From the NCBI GenBank assembly GCA_016647705.1, contig CM028340.1, positions 8,867,001 to 8,931,000 on the forward strand: a stretch of 64,000 nt of DNA. The letters are read 5' to 3'. Under the pieces are notes generated by a model. It did no database searches. It had not been told where the DNA came from and worked only from the letters and a program-made list of their open reading frames with translations. Below, piece by piece: positions 1 through 9,473 of the stretch. The stretch is from Eucommia ulmoides (lineage: Eukaryota > Streptophyta > Magnoliopsida > Garryales > Eucommiaceae). Within the stretch, counting starts at the first letter, position 1, and every line of letters starts with the position of its first letter. The position numbers were made by a program, and so were the translations under genes.

Positions 1-235
1 CGTCGCCGGCGCCGGGGGCCACCGCCGTCCGGCCAAAAAAAAAAAAAAAAAAAGATTTTAGAATAAAATCGTTACCAAACGCAATTCTCTTCCCAAAAAA
101 AAAAAAAAAAAAAAAAAGTATTATCGTTACCAAACGCGATTCTACTCCCAAGAAGAAAACAAAATTCTCATCCTATCACATCTCATTCCTATCCCACTAC
201 TGGAATGGAAACAGAAACGGTTACCAAACGTCACC
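1..235. mobile_element. PIF/Harbinger-like MITE, truncated by window edge
   Basis: This is the reverse complement of the first ~235 bases of the element at 1071-1731. It shares the poly-A blocks at 40-53 and 97-117, the 'ttaccaaacg' motifs and the GC-rich start. The right terminus reads ggttaccaaacgtcacc and is followed by TAA (236-238). The paralogous unoccupied sequence near 47117-47135 reads 'caattaagacatttctctcg', so TAA fits a 3-bp target duplication, as PIF/Harbinger elements make. The left half lies outside the window. It has no coding capacity. Confidence 0.6.
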
Positions 236-1070
236 TAAGAAATTTCTCTCGTGGGGTTTTTAGTTTTTATACTCCGTTATTTTTAACTTTTTCAAGTAGC
301 TTTGTATAGATCTCGCATTCTTATTGGCATAGATTGAGTTTAATTTTTCCATTCTATTGATAAACTCGCCGACATATTTTCCAAGTGACTTCACAAGACA
401 TGCTTTCCTCTTCAACGAGTCAACACTGTCTCTCTAGGCTAGCCGAGTTTGTGGGGGAGTATTAAATCTCTCTTTATTATGTTTTATTATATCAGTTATA
501 AATTTATACATTTACAAATCTTTTACATTACTATTTAGGAACAGTTATAAATTTCATCATTATTATTCAGGAACAGTTGCAAATCATAACTCTTGTATAA
601 ATTCTAAAATATTGAGTTTTATTCCCAAAAAAAAAAAAAAACAATTCAAGGGGAGTGCTTGTTGCTATCCTTTCTCTAAGGCATTTTGCAATCTAAATAA
701 TTTGTAATTTTTGATGAAATAATTAGGAGAAAAAATTCTCACTTAAAAATTTTATATTCTCACTTCTTAAACGATTGAGTTAATTTATATTTTATACACT
801 TTAAGTTTTATATCAAAACTTTATTAACTTATTTTTATTATTTATTATTTTTTAAAGTCATCTTTAAAATAATTGGGTGCATGACAGATGATTGTTTTAC
901 ATAAAAATTATGATAGATATATTAATTTGGACTGAAGTGAGATAATTACAAAATTGTAGGGTATCACTACTCAAATTCCAACTATAAGGATCAAAATGAA
1001 ATAATGATCAAACTACACGAATGCGAAGTGTCAAAACCCCAAAGAACAAAAAGAGGAAATGGAAAGTGAA

Positions 1071-1731
1071 GGTGGCGTTTGGTAACCGTTTCTGTTTCAA
1101 TTCCAACAGTGGGATGGGGATGGGATGGGATGGGAATTTTATTTTCTTTTTGGGAGTAGAATCGCATTTGGTAACGATAATTTTTTTTTTTTGTTTTGGG
1201 AAGGGAATTGTGTTTGGTAACCATTTTATCCTAATTTTTTTTTTTTTTTTTGGCCTGACAGCTGTGGCGCCGTCGCCGGCACCGGCAGTGCTCCGGGCAA
1301 CGGCAACCGGCGGTGCTCCGGCGTCGGAGACGGCGGTGGCCCCCCGCCGGCGATGACCAGACAGCGGTGGCGCCGGCGACGCCGGCCGAAAGACAATGGC
1401 GCCGTCGCCGGCGACGGCCGAAAGTGGCCGGGAAATTTCCGGCCGGCCGGGGGCCGGCGGCGACGGCGGCGGACGGTGGCCGACGATGGCGGCGGGCGGT
1501 GGCTGGCCGGTAGATGAATAGTAACCATGTGTTTTGGGAATGGAATGGGAAAAATGAGAAACAACTTTTTTTTGTTTCTCATTTCTTAAGAAAAAAGTGG
1601 ACACAATTCTCAAATGGGAATGAAATGGAAACGGAAACAAAAATTACCAAATACTATTCCTAAACAGAATTCTCAAAAATCTGGGAATAAAATGGGAATT
1701 TCTAGGATGGGATGGGTTACCAAACGGGACC
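1071..1731. mobile_element. PIF/Harbinger-like MITE, 661 bp, TSD GAA
   Basis: The left end is GGTGGCGTTTGGTAACC and the right end, reverse-complemented, is GGTCCCGTTTGGTAACC. GAA flanks both sides (1068-1070 and 1732-1734). Paralogous empty sites at 46970 ('aagtgaaatttcac') and 34262 ('aagtgaaaatttcac') show the locus without the insert, which fixes both boundaries. The interior has T-runs and a strongly GC-rich tract (1255-1510) of CCGGCG-type repeats, in contrast to the AT-rich surroundings. Long open frames across the GC tract are low-complexity and not genes. The 3-bp TSD and GG-starting TIR suggest PIF/Harbinger; a hAT origin is unlikely because there is no 8-bp TSD. Confidence 0.75.
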
Positions 1732-2199
1732 GAAATTTCACTTAATCATTGGAGGATTAACCTGAGGACGTATGAATGGATACCGACACGGCCCACCAAA
1801 TTCTTAGACCAAAATACGTTTAAGAAAGCATGATCAAACTTTGTTGTACAATCTTCTTTTAAGTGGCGCAAAAGCCCTCTACTCCTACTATTGAACTTTG
1901 CCCTCTAACCAGATAGGTGGTGACTTCAAATCTCTTTGAATTTTGTTTCAATCATTGGCTTTATCAATTTCATATTTTATTCATTTAAAAATTACTAAAA
2001 ATAACATTTGAACTTCCAAGCCATTTACAAATTAAATTCCACTATTTATCCAAAAAATTCACAAGCTACAAAATATATAAAGTTAAAAACCAAGGGATAA
2101 AAGATGTACTAATATGTGACATCCAAACACCATTCAATTGAAAAAAAAAAAAACTTAACTGTCTCAGAACACTTAATCATATGTTACATTGAAAGACCC

Positions 2200-2285
2200 A
2201 AGAGTCCTCCGATTGGTAAGGAGGGATACTTTTTTCCTTATCAACCAGAGTTCGATTCTCCTGGAAAATAGAATTAAATCTTGAA
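2200..2285 (+). mobile_element. SINE head fragment (tRNA-like promoter)
   Basis: 'gagttcgattctcc' at 2249-2262 resembles a pol III B box and 'ttggtaagg' at 2213-2221 lies where an A box would. The same head with a longer body occurs at the equivalent place in block B (34825-35010) and independently near 52950-53125. The insertion therefore predates the A/B duplication, and copy A later lost the SINE body. It is too degenerate to be a tRNA gene. Confidence 0.45.
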
Positions 2286-2297
2286 AAATAACTTCTA

Positions 2298-2552
2298 TTA
2301 GGAAATCAGAGCATCAGAAGTGTTGATATCAATATGAAGCTGAGGCAAGTCGGTAGAAGCAGCCGGTAGTGGTGGATTTTCTTGGGACTGCAAAGATGCT
2401 GAGTTCCCGACGGTAGCTTGAAGGTGTTGTTGGCCATGAGTATTGGTATTGGGCTTGTTAATGCACTTTTGGTAAAGAAATTGGTAAACCAAAATCAAGC
2501 CAATTGAGAGTGATCCAATGAACTCCACTTTCATATTAACCACAATCTCCAT
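2298..2552 (-). CDS. Small single-pass membrane protein, 84 aa (copy A)
   Basis: This is an intronless frame starting at the first ATG (2550-2552), encoding 84 residues. A short N-terminus is followed by a hydrophobic segment at about residues 9-26 (VEFIGSLSIGLILVYQFLYQ), then a K/N-containing turn and a polar Pro/Gln/Asn-rich tail ending in LPQLHIDINT..DALIS. I expect a signal anchor with most of the tail on one side of the membrane. The paralogue at 35089-35334 keeps the frame end to end: changes are mostly substitutions, length differences are multiples of three, and the membrane segment and the LPQLHIDI tail are best conserved. That pattern supports a real protein. A TATA box lies about 85 nt upstream. 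I do not recognise the family and assign no function. Confidence 0.55.
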   Translation of the reverse strand: MEIVVNMKVEFIGSLSIGLILVYQFLYQKCINKPNTNTHGQQHLQATVGNSASLQSQENPPLPAASTDLPQLHIDINTSDALIS

Positions 2553-2635
2553 CTCTTGTATAATTATTAAAATAAAAAAGAGAAGAGATGCGAAGTGCAA
2601 ATTTGTTCAGTGTTCTTCTTCGAGGGATGAATGAG

Positions 2636-2645
2636 AATATATAGA
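2636..2645 (-). promoter_or_regulatory. TATA box of small membrane-protein gene, copy A
   Basis: On the minus strand this reads TCTATATATT, about 85 nt before the ATG. The equivalent site in copy B is TCTATATAAT (35437-35446), and the following leader ('cattcatcc..cgaagaa') is also conserved. Conservation of promoter and leader together supports transcription of both copies. Confidence 0.5.
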
Positions 2646-2846
2646 TGTTAGCACGGAGAAGATTCCTGGAAACCGCTGTGTTAAGTCTTTAGTTGGCAAG
2701 TGTGATATCCTCACCGTGCCTTGATTATGTGTTGTGTCAAAGTCGTTTATAAGGCGGGTGTCGTCCATAATGCAAATCACATAACAATACTAAACTTAAT
2801 GTTGTCGGAATTGCCCACATAGCCGAACAAAGACGGTAAACTCGTG

Positions 2847-4245
2847 GAGTTCTTTACCACATAAATATTTTTTTTAAAAAAAAATTACTGACAACAATCT
2901 TATTTCAATTTATTTACATAAGACGGGTATTTCAGTATTGTGAACACCAGGATCTTAGTCTCGGTGTTTTGAACACTGAGATCATTCAATTTTATTTTTT
3001 TTAATTTGATGATCCGGCGTTTTGAACGCGGGGACCATCTAAATAGCAAACGGTGTATCACTGTTTGTTCAATACGGTAATACAAAGTCTGGGTTTGGTC
3101 TCGATGTTAACAACACCGAGACCAAACACTGCATTTTCATGACTAGCGAGAGAGAGGGGGGGGAGGAGTGAGAGAGAGAGAGAGGAAGGAAGTGGGTTTT
3201 GGGTTTGGTTCCGGTGTTGTTAACACCGGGATTGCATTCTTCATGACCAGCGAGAGAGAGAGAGGGGAATTGGGTACGATCCTTAGTATTTTTGACACTT
3301 TATACCTCTAAAGTTTGACGATTATTTCTTTTAATTTTTAATAAAAATAAGACATTTTTTTTTTGTTTTTTAGATTTTTACTTTTGTTTATTACATTTTT
3401 TTTATAAAGAAAACGTTTTACTTGAATTCAATTGAAAATTAAAAAATTAGTTGAATTTTAATTGGATTTTTTTAAATAGTTGAATTTTTGAATTCAACTA
3501 TTTAAAAAAATTAAAAAATAATATTAGAAACCAAACAAACAAATTTTCAAAAAGAATTCAAGTGAAATTCAACTTTTTTACTTCAAAAATTCAAGTGAAA
3601 TTCAATTATTAAAAATATTTTTTATTTCAATTTTTAAAAATATTTCAATTAAATTTAATTTTAATTTAATTCAAATAAAAATATTTTCGATTGAATTGAA
3701 TTCAATCATTAAAGAAAAGTTTTAATTTATTTTTATTATATCATGGAAATTCTTTTTATTTATTCTTTTTTATTATTAATATAAAGAATTTTTTTATTAT
3801 TATTTTCCATTGAATTCAAGTAAAAATTCAATTGAAATTAAAAATTAATATTGTTTGAATTCAATTGAAAATACTTGAATTTTTACCAAAATTGAATTGA
3901 ATTCATTTGAAAATATTTTTAATTTTAATTTTGAAAAATATTACAATTGAATTTAATTTCAATTGAATTCAAGTTAATTGAAAATATTTTTACTTTAATT
4001 CAATTGAAATTAAATTCAATTGAAATATTTTTAAAAATTGAAATAAAAACAAATTTTTAATAGTTGAATTTTAATAGTTAGATTTGACTTGAATTCTTTT
4101 TGAAAATTTGTTGGTTTGGTTTCGAATATTGTCGAACTAATTCATTTCTTTCTCTCTCTCTCTCTCTTCTCTTTCTCGCTGGTTATGAAGAATGCAGTCC
4201 CGGTGTTAACAACACCGAGACCAAACCCAAATCCATTTCTTTTCT

Positions 4246-4281
<36 letters not shown>

Positions 4282-4607
4282 CCTCATCTCTCATCTCTTT
4301 CTCTTGCTGGTCACAAAAATGCAGTGTTTGGTCCCGGTGTTGTTAACACTGAGACCAAACTCAAACGGTGTATCACCGTATTGAACAAACGGTGATACAC
4401 CATTTTCTATTTAGATGGTCCCGGCGTTTCCCATACTGGGACCATCAAATTAAATAAATAAATAAATAAATGATCCCTGTGTTCAGAATACCGGTACTAA
4501 GATCTTAGTGTTCACAACACTGGGATACTCGTCTTATGTAAATAAGTTGAAATAGGGTCGCTGTTAGTAATGTTTTTTTAAAAAAATATTTATTCAGTAA
4601 AGAGCTC
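2847..4607. mobile_element. Mutator-like foldback element, 1761 bp, 11-bp TSD
   Basis: Long inverted arms (about 2847-3270 and 4100-4607) begin GAGTTCTTTAC and GAGCTCTTTAC. Flanks are GTAAACTCGTG (2836-2846) and GTAATCTCGTG (4608-4618), an 11-bp duplication with one mismatch. The paralogous empty site in block B (near 35622) reads GTAATATGGTG. Arm length and TSD fit a non-autonomous MULE. The arms contain several short palindromes of the CGGTGTTGTTAACACCG type, CT/GA microsatellites (3160-3182, 4150-4168, 4251-4278), and an AT-rich centre (3400-4095) dominated by gaattcaattgaa-like palindromes. No transposase is present. Frames over the CT repeat are low-complexity. Confidence 0.75.
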
Positions 4608-4996
4608 GTAATCTCGTGTGGTAGGTGATAAATGGTCGTCTTAAGGTTTTTAAGGCTTGTTTTGATTGTAACAATTTTTAAAGTACTATAATTTTTATTT
4701 TGTATATTTATTTTTTATAAAATAAATATTTTTGAAATTTACTTATTGCGATCTACCAAACAAGACCAATATTGAATATTAAAAACTGATGATAGTGGAT
4801 TTAGTCATGGGCAATCTAGTAAGAAAGCCAAGTTAAATTTCCTAGGCCAAGGCCTATCGTTGTCAGTGGACTCAAACCCCCAGGGAAGAAGCGACGCATT
4901 TGAAGAAGCCTATGACCACCAGAAGACATGAACCCACCTGAGAACCATATATGTAGACAAAGTCAAGCGCGACGCTTAGTAGCAGAGGATGAATTA
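4608..4996. repeat. Block A distal part, then unassigned sequence
   Basis: 4619-4790 matches 35641-35715 plus 46240-46320, where the same locus in block B was split by the copia/TRIM/L nest. 4790-4996 has no recognisable gene; it is less AT-rich and may be a scrap of a retroelement ORF. Confidence 0.5.
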
Positions 4997-5221
4997 TGAT
5001 AAGTGTGATCTACCTGTATATTTTCAAACACGGTTTTGTTAGTTTTAGAGTATTTTTTATATTTATTTTATTATGTTTTAATTAGTTTTTGTATTTTTTG
5101 TATAAATCAGGTGTGTGGGGCAAAACGATAGGAAACTGGAGCGTAAACGATGAGATTGAACCCAAAACAGTCGAAGAACAATGGAAAAACAAGCTCAAGG
5201 GCAATATTCTGAAATGAAACC

Positions 5222-5430
5222 CACAGCTGCGGCGTCCAGACCTCTGCCGCAGTGGTGAAAATGACTTACCTTGTTGAACATCCACCGCTGCGGCGCGATA
5301 GATGCAGGATATCAACCAAGTCCACCGCCTAGGCGATCAACTAACCGACCTACTCACCACCGCCGCGGGGGTGACATCTGTACAGTCTAAGATATTTTTA
5401 GGATATTTTTGAGATATTTTGCCTATAAAT
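5222..5430 (+). promoter_or_regulatory. U3 palindrome cluster and TATA box, L1 5' LTR
   Basis: GC-rich inverted motifs with changing cores (GCTGCGGCG, CTGCCGCAG, CCGCCTAGGCG, CCGCCGCGGG) precede CTATAAATA at 5423-5430. The order matches the other L-family LTRs; here the cores are mainly TGCGG or GCGG instead of CTAGG. Confidence 0.45.
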
Positions 5431-5730
5431 ACCCACTTTTCTCCTCTCTTCTTGACTCTCTTGGCATTTTGAACCCCTTAGAAGATATCTAAGGGTAGGT
5501 TTAGGAGTTTTAGAGGGAGAGTTCACATTCTGAGGTGGAGAAAGACGGTGAAGCGATCGTTGAGCGTTCTTAGCGGCTAATCTTCAGACGAAGTTAAATT
5601 CTTCGATTTATTCCCTTATTTCTTTAACTTACGATTTTGTGAGCATGTTTAGCTCAATTTCAATGTTTATACGGTTATGACTACGAGTTAAATATGGATT
5701 GTATAGGGATTAACGATATATTTATAAATA

Positions 5731-5933
5731 GGGTTAATTACACTTTACCCCCTGTGGTTTGGCCAATTTGCACTTACCCCCTTGTGATTTGAAAATCGTC
5801 ACTTACTCCCATGTGGTCAAATATTTGGTACACTGACCCCCCTACATCAGAGGAGTAAGTAGTTTAAAAATCTAACCACAAGGGGGGTAAGTGGCGATTT
5901 TCAAACCACAGGAGGGTAAAGTGTAATTAACCC
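5731..5933. mobile_element. Mutator-type MITE, 203 bp, TSD TTATAAATA
   Basis: The termini GGGTTAATTACACTTTACCC and its near-perfect inverted copy enclose ~200 bp, flanked by TTATAAATA at 5722-5730 and 5934-5942. The other L LTRs (e.g. near 13320) show the uninterrupted sequence 'atatatttataaatatg', which confirms a 9-bp target duplication. It is non-coding. Confidence 0.85.
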
Positions 5934-6793
5934 TTATAAATATGTGTTTGGATGATTTCGGTGTTGCGTTTATGTTTGTTCTGCATAGTTTGATTATGTT
6001 TATCATATTGTTTATTTATTATGCTTAGATAGATAAATGGAGAATACGGGGTTTGACAAACCCCAGATTCGAATTTGGGTAAACAAATGCCATGATCCAA
6101 TAACCCAGTCGGGGTTAGGATTGTGGGCAATCGATGACGTTGGGGAAAGACTCACGTGACCTAGGGTCGTTAAGAAGTTAAGGGGGACTTCTTCGTTGAC
6201 TAGATGTAATGTATTCCCCCATCTTACACTTGGGAGAGGTGGCGGGGGAGTTTTAGAATTGAGATTATTGATAGGGTCAACACAACATGACGATCCAATG
6301 ACCCGGTCGGGAGTTGGATTGTGTGCAATCAATAACGTTGGGTGAAACTCACATGACCTAGGGTCGTTAAGACATTGAGGGGGACTTTTTCGTTGACTCA
6401 AAGTCATGTATTCCACCGTCTTACACTCAGGAGAGGTGGCGGTGGAGTTTACGAACCGAGATTGTCAAATAGGTCGAACACCATAAACGTCAGTAAATCA
6501 AGATCGAACACGTATTTTTAAACGCGTTAATCCCTATGTAATTCTTTCCCCTAAAATATATTAGTATATTAGTATAGATAATTTAGTTAATTAGTATTAA
6601 TTTAATTAATTAAATACATTTGTTTTTAACTTAGATAAAGTTAGGTCATGACAATTGCGGTACTCGATAATAACGACACCAATCCCTGTGGATACGATAC
6701 CCGATCTTTCAAGATCACATTATACTAAAATTTTGACCTTATACACTTACGAGTAGTCAATACGCGAGGATCAAAATCCTCCGCCGTACAAGT

Positions 6794-7168
6794 CACCAAC
6801 AAAACAGTAGAGAATATTTGTTTGACGTGAAAGACGCATAAATAATAGAACAATCGTCACGCTGTAATTTTATTGACTAGGCACTCCGCTCTCTCTATTC
6901 TGGACGAAGAATTGTACAAATATCCGAATAATCCATGAGCATAGATATGCAATTCCTATGCGACATCGCGCACATGAATTTATGCAATACGCATAGCATC
7001 ATACGCCCAATAATGTTGATCACGCACTCTTGTATTCGGAGGTTCTTCGTAGGAATCCCCCCCCTTCCCGATGTTAAGAATTTGTGCAGGAACTTTCAGA
7101 GGTAAATAACGAAGGCTAGCAGGTACAGAATCACAAATTCGCTATGTTACCATTTCCAGGCAACATCA
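6794..7168 (+). mobile_element. 3' part of a Ty3-gypsy 5' LTR
   Basis: This is non-coding sequence immediately upstream of a Ty3-gypsy primer-binding site and gag relic, ending 'aacatca'. The LTR start is missing: the sequence joins the end of the L LTR (…GTACA) after 'agt'. No partner LTR is found in the window. Confidence 0.45.
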
Positions 7169-7170
7169 GT

Positions 7171-7188
7171 TGGCGCCATCTATTAGAA
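7171..7188 (+). other. Primer-binding site of Ty3-gypsy element
   Basis: TGGCGCCATCTATTAGAA resembles the TGGCGCCgTCTgTggGAA site common just inside the 5' LTR of plant Ty3-gypsy Tat-type elements. It lies directly before the gag relic. Confidence 0.6.
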
Positions 7189-7297
7189 CGACGATTAAAG
7201 TCATGTTTTCTCTCCACTGTGCTTTAACATTTCTCCGTTTATAGTCACTCGCTCTAAGAGTGTCACCTTGAGATAAAATCACCCACAAATACAAGAG

Positions 7298-8365
7298 TTG
7301 CAATCCGACCACTTTTCTTCTCAAGAATCGCTGATGGATATTCCTACGTGCAGTCCTACGCTGGTGCACAAGAAAGCTTATCTTAAATTAATCGAGAATC
7401 ATGTTAGTAAGTTGAACATCATGATCGTACAACTGGAAAATTTTGTCCAGGCACCTCCTCGACCACGTGCTAAGGGTGCTCATGCTTCTCCTCAAGAAGA
7501 CTCTCACTTAGGAGAGTGCTATGTCACTTCACCGTTCACCAGACAAGCGTCCGTCGGAGTTGAACGTGTGCACAGCCCTTACAATGTAGATGTGGAGATT
7601 ACATCCATTTGGGAGTAGAGTCATGCCATCAAAGGTCTCTGTCGCCTCCACCAGAAGTCTCCGACACAGAGTCACAATCACACCAGGCTCGAGAATAGTT
7701 CTCCCTCCAGGGGCATACGCTGGTTATGAAGCGTTTCTTGGAGAAGATAGAGGCTAGGCTTCAGGCCTTGGTGGAAGGCACGGGAAAGGAGCTTTGTGCC
7801 TTCTTGATTTACCTATCCCGCCAACCAAATGCCTCCTTATGATGGAATGAAGGACGCTGTCAACCACGCCACCATGTTCAAGATCATCTTGGACCTCCAA
7901 GGGGCCTCCGACGCTCTACGCTGTAAATCATTTCCCGTCACCCTGCACGATAGGGCCTAAGAGTAGCACATCATACTCCATCCATACTTCATCTCGTGTT
8001 TTGTAGACTTTGAGATGAAGTTCTAGGCACATTTCAATTTCAGTTTTAAGAAAGCAAAGGCCTCTGACAACCTTCTTTCCATCAAGTAGGGCGAATGATC
8101 CGCTCAACCAGTTCTTCAGTCATTTCGATAAAGAGGCCAGGGACATTGATCGCCTGGAATATAGTGTGGCCCTCGCCGCTCTCATGAGTGGGTTAAAGGA
8201 GAAAAAGTTTTTTATACTTTCTCAAAAAAATTGGGCGCGAAACTTGGATGATGCTTTGTCTCGAGGAGCATGTTTCAGTGAGACGGACTCCTTGATAGAG
8301 GATAAGGTCAGTACGGAGGGACCCAACAAGCAAGAAGACGTCCGAGAAGAGAGACAAACCTAATT
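7298..8365 (+). pseudogene. Ty3-gypsy (Tat-like) gag relic
   Basis: Shifting frames encode recognisable Gag pieces: an N-terminal polar section (7298-7618); around 7825-7930 'PPYDGMKDAVNHATMFK..' followed by 'LQGASDALRCKSFPVTL', the usual 'Y.G..DP..H...F' and 'ASDALRCKAFP.TL' motifs of plant Ty3 Gag; and 8100-8365 'QPVLQSF…' then SGLKEKKFFILSQKNWARNLDDAL. Several frameshifts and stops make it non-functional. Its N-terminus follows the primer-binding site, as expected. Confidence 0.7.
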
Positions 8366-9060
8366 GAAGGGGAGAAAAAAGTTCAAGACAGAAAGGAGGT
8401 TGAAAAATGACAAAGCTTAGGCCTGGGGACCTGAGCAGCTCACGCCCTTGAAGTTGTAGGAGGTGACGATCTTGTATAAGATCTGCAGGAAAAAACCCGA
8501 CGATACTGGGCCTACCCCCTGAGGTCGAAAAGGAAGAAGAAAAATAAAAATAAATATTGTGAGTTTTACTGGGATCAAGACTACACCACGAATTAGTGCT
8601 ACTAGTTAAAGAAGGAGATCGAAAGTCTAATACGACATGGCTATCTCCAGAGCTATAGCCATAAGGACAACCACAAAGAAGAAAGGAAATGGGATGAAGT
8701 CCCAAAAGAAAGGGAATACGAGAGAATGAGGCCTTGGAACCTTGTAAGGATTGAAGGGAAAATCCAGACGATCCATAGACGGTTTGCCTTGGGGAGAGCC
8801 TCTTGCGGCGTTCGAAAAGAGCATCTCCAAATCAACAAAAAAAAAAAAAGTAAAAAAATGCGGTGGAGAGGTCCTAGTGACTACGGAGCCCGACATCGTT
8901 ATCACCTTCTCTGACGAGGATTTCAGAGGCCTATACTTTGTCCACAGTGATGTCCTGGTCATCAAGGTTGTAGTGCCCAACAACTAGTTCTGAAGGATAT
9001 TGGAATACAGTGGGAGCTCCGGTGAGATCATTTTCAGTGGATGCTTCGCCAATAATTTTG
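8366..9060 (+). pseudogene. Ty3-gypsy Gag C-terminus / protease relic
   Basis: A lysine-rich stretch is followed by EPDIVITFSDEDFRGLYFVH, then VLVIKVVVPNN and, after a stop, GSSGEIIF. These match the pre-protease 'I.F..EDl.G...pHdDALVv' and the 'GSSA.I' protease signature, here with S-G in place of S-A. Stops interrupt the frame. The region between protease and RT, normally several hundred bases, is missing. Confidence 0.6.
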
Positions 9061-9176
9061 GCTAAGAAGGTGGGAGGAAAGTGGCGCACATGTATCGACT
9101 ACAAGGACCATAAGAAAGCATGCCCCAAGGATTTCTTCTCCCTCCCAAGGATCAACGTGGTGGTCGATGTGGCGCC
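9061..9176 (+). pseudogene. Ty3-gypsy reverse transcriptase, N-terminal stub
   Basis: The frame reads AKKVGGKWRTCIDYKDHKKA followed by CPKDFFSLPRI, the beginning of the RT domain (usual form 'VKK.nGKWR.CvDf.dLNKACPKD.fPLPRID'). It breaks off at 'VVVDV' where the DNA switches to an L-family primer-binding sequence, so no catalytic YxDD region is present. Confidence 0.75.
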
Positions 9177-9473
9177 GTTGTCTAGGATTTGATAGAGTTA
9201 TTGTCGATATTATGAGTAAATGACCTGATTTTACTTTAGGCATTTCTTTTGTATATAATTTTTGTTTGTAGTTTTGTTTTTATTTCTTATGCAGTGTACT
9301 TGGAGATGTTAGATCGCCAGGTATTGATGCATTCTTTCAACGCAATTCCAATCCATTTATTGTACAGGGCCACGCACATAAGCCGGTAAGGCTTGTCGTT
9401 GAAAGATCGAGTCGAACAAAGCAAAACCTCGCCAAGATTGAGGGTATTCTGAATATGTCGGGCCGAGGACATT

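Larger units (their letters stand above)
239..2846. repeat. Duplicated block A (proximal part)
   Basis: This multi-kilobase block is present again at 33.9-35.7 kb (B), partly at 46.6-47.25 kb (C), and in degraded form near 31.64-32.85 kb (D). Positions 239-320 match 47126-47216. Positions 650-1067 and 1735-2290 match 33.9-35.09 kb nearly in order, including landmarks such as 'gcatgaca' and 'aagtgtcaaaac'. The block carries the small minus-strand gene at 2298-2552 and its promoter. Outside that gene and the inserted MITE I see no coding sequence; the DNA is AT-rich with short A-runs (e.g. 627-641, 2142-2153). Confidence 0.7.
4997..6790 (+). mobile_element. L-family LTR, probable 5' LTR of element L1
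   Basis: It starts TGATAAGTGTGATCTACC and ends CCGCCGTACA, the same termini as the complete element at 40565-46006. It is 1794 bp including a 203-bp MITE and its TSD. Parts in order: U3 with variable GC palindromes (5222-5370), TATA box (5423-5430), then two ~190-bp tandem units (about 6050-6250 and 6260-6480). Its start ('gatctacc' and 'ttagtttagagta'-type wording) is closer to the LTR at 12595 than to the others, so the two are probably the paired LTRs of one disrupted element. No matching TSD remains because the 3' LTR is truncated. Confidence 0.65.

Noticed and set aside
1008..1640. 210-codon minus-strand frame and overlapping plus frames in the GC-rich tract
   Set aside because: Low-complexity Pro/Ala/Arg frames across a CCGGCG-type repeat inside a MITE; the locus is empty in paralogous blocks.
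2200..2285. tRNA gene
   Set aside because: Only a B-box-like sequence; no cloverleaf could be built, and the copy at 34825 shows it is a SINE head.
4100..4384. Ser/Leu-rich frames over the CT repeat
   Set aside because: Microsatellite translation inside the inverted arm of a foldback element.
6012..6416. 134-codon minus-strand frame
   Set aside because: Lies in the tandem units of an L LTR; equivalent frames in other LTR copies are broken or different.
8193..8705. 170-codon minus-strand frame
   Set aside because: Antisense to the gag relic, whose plus-strand motifs are recognisable.
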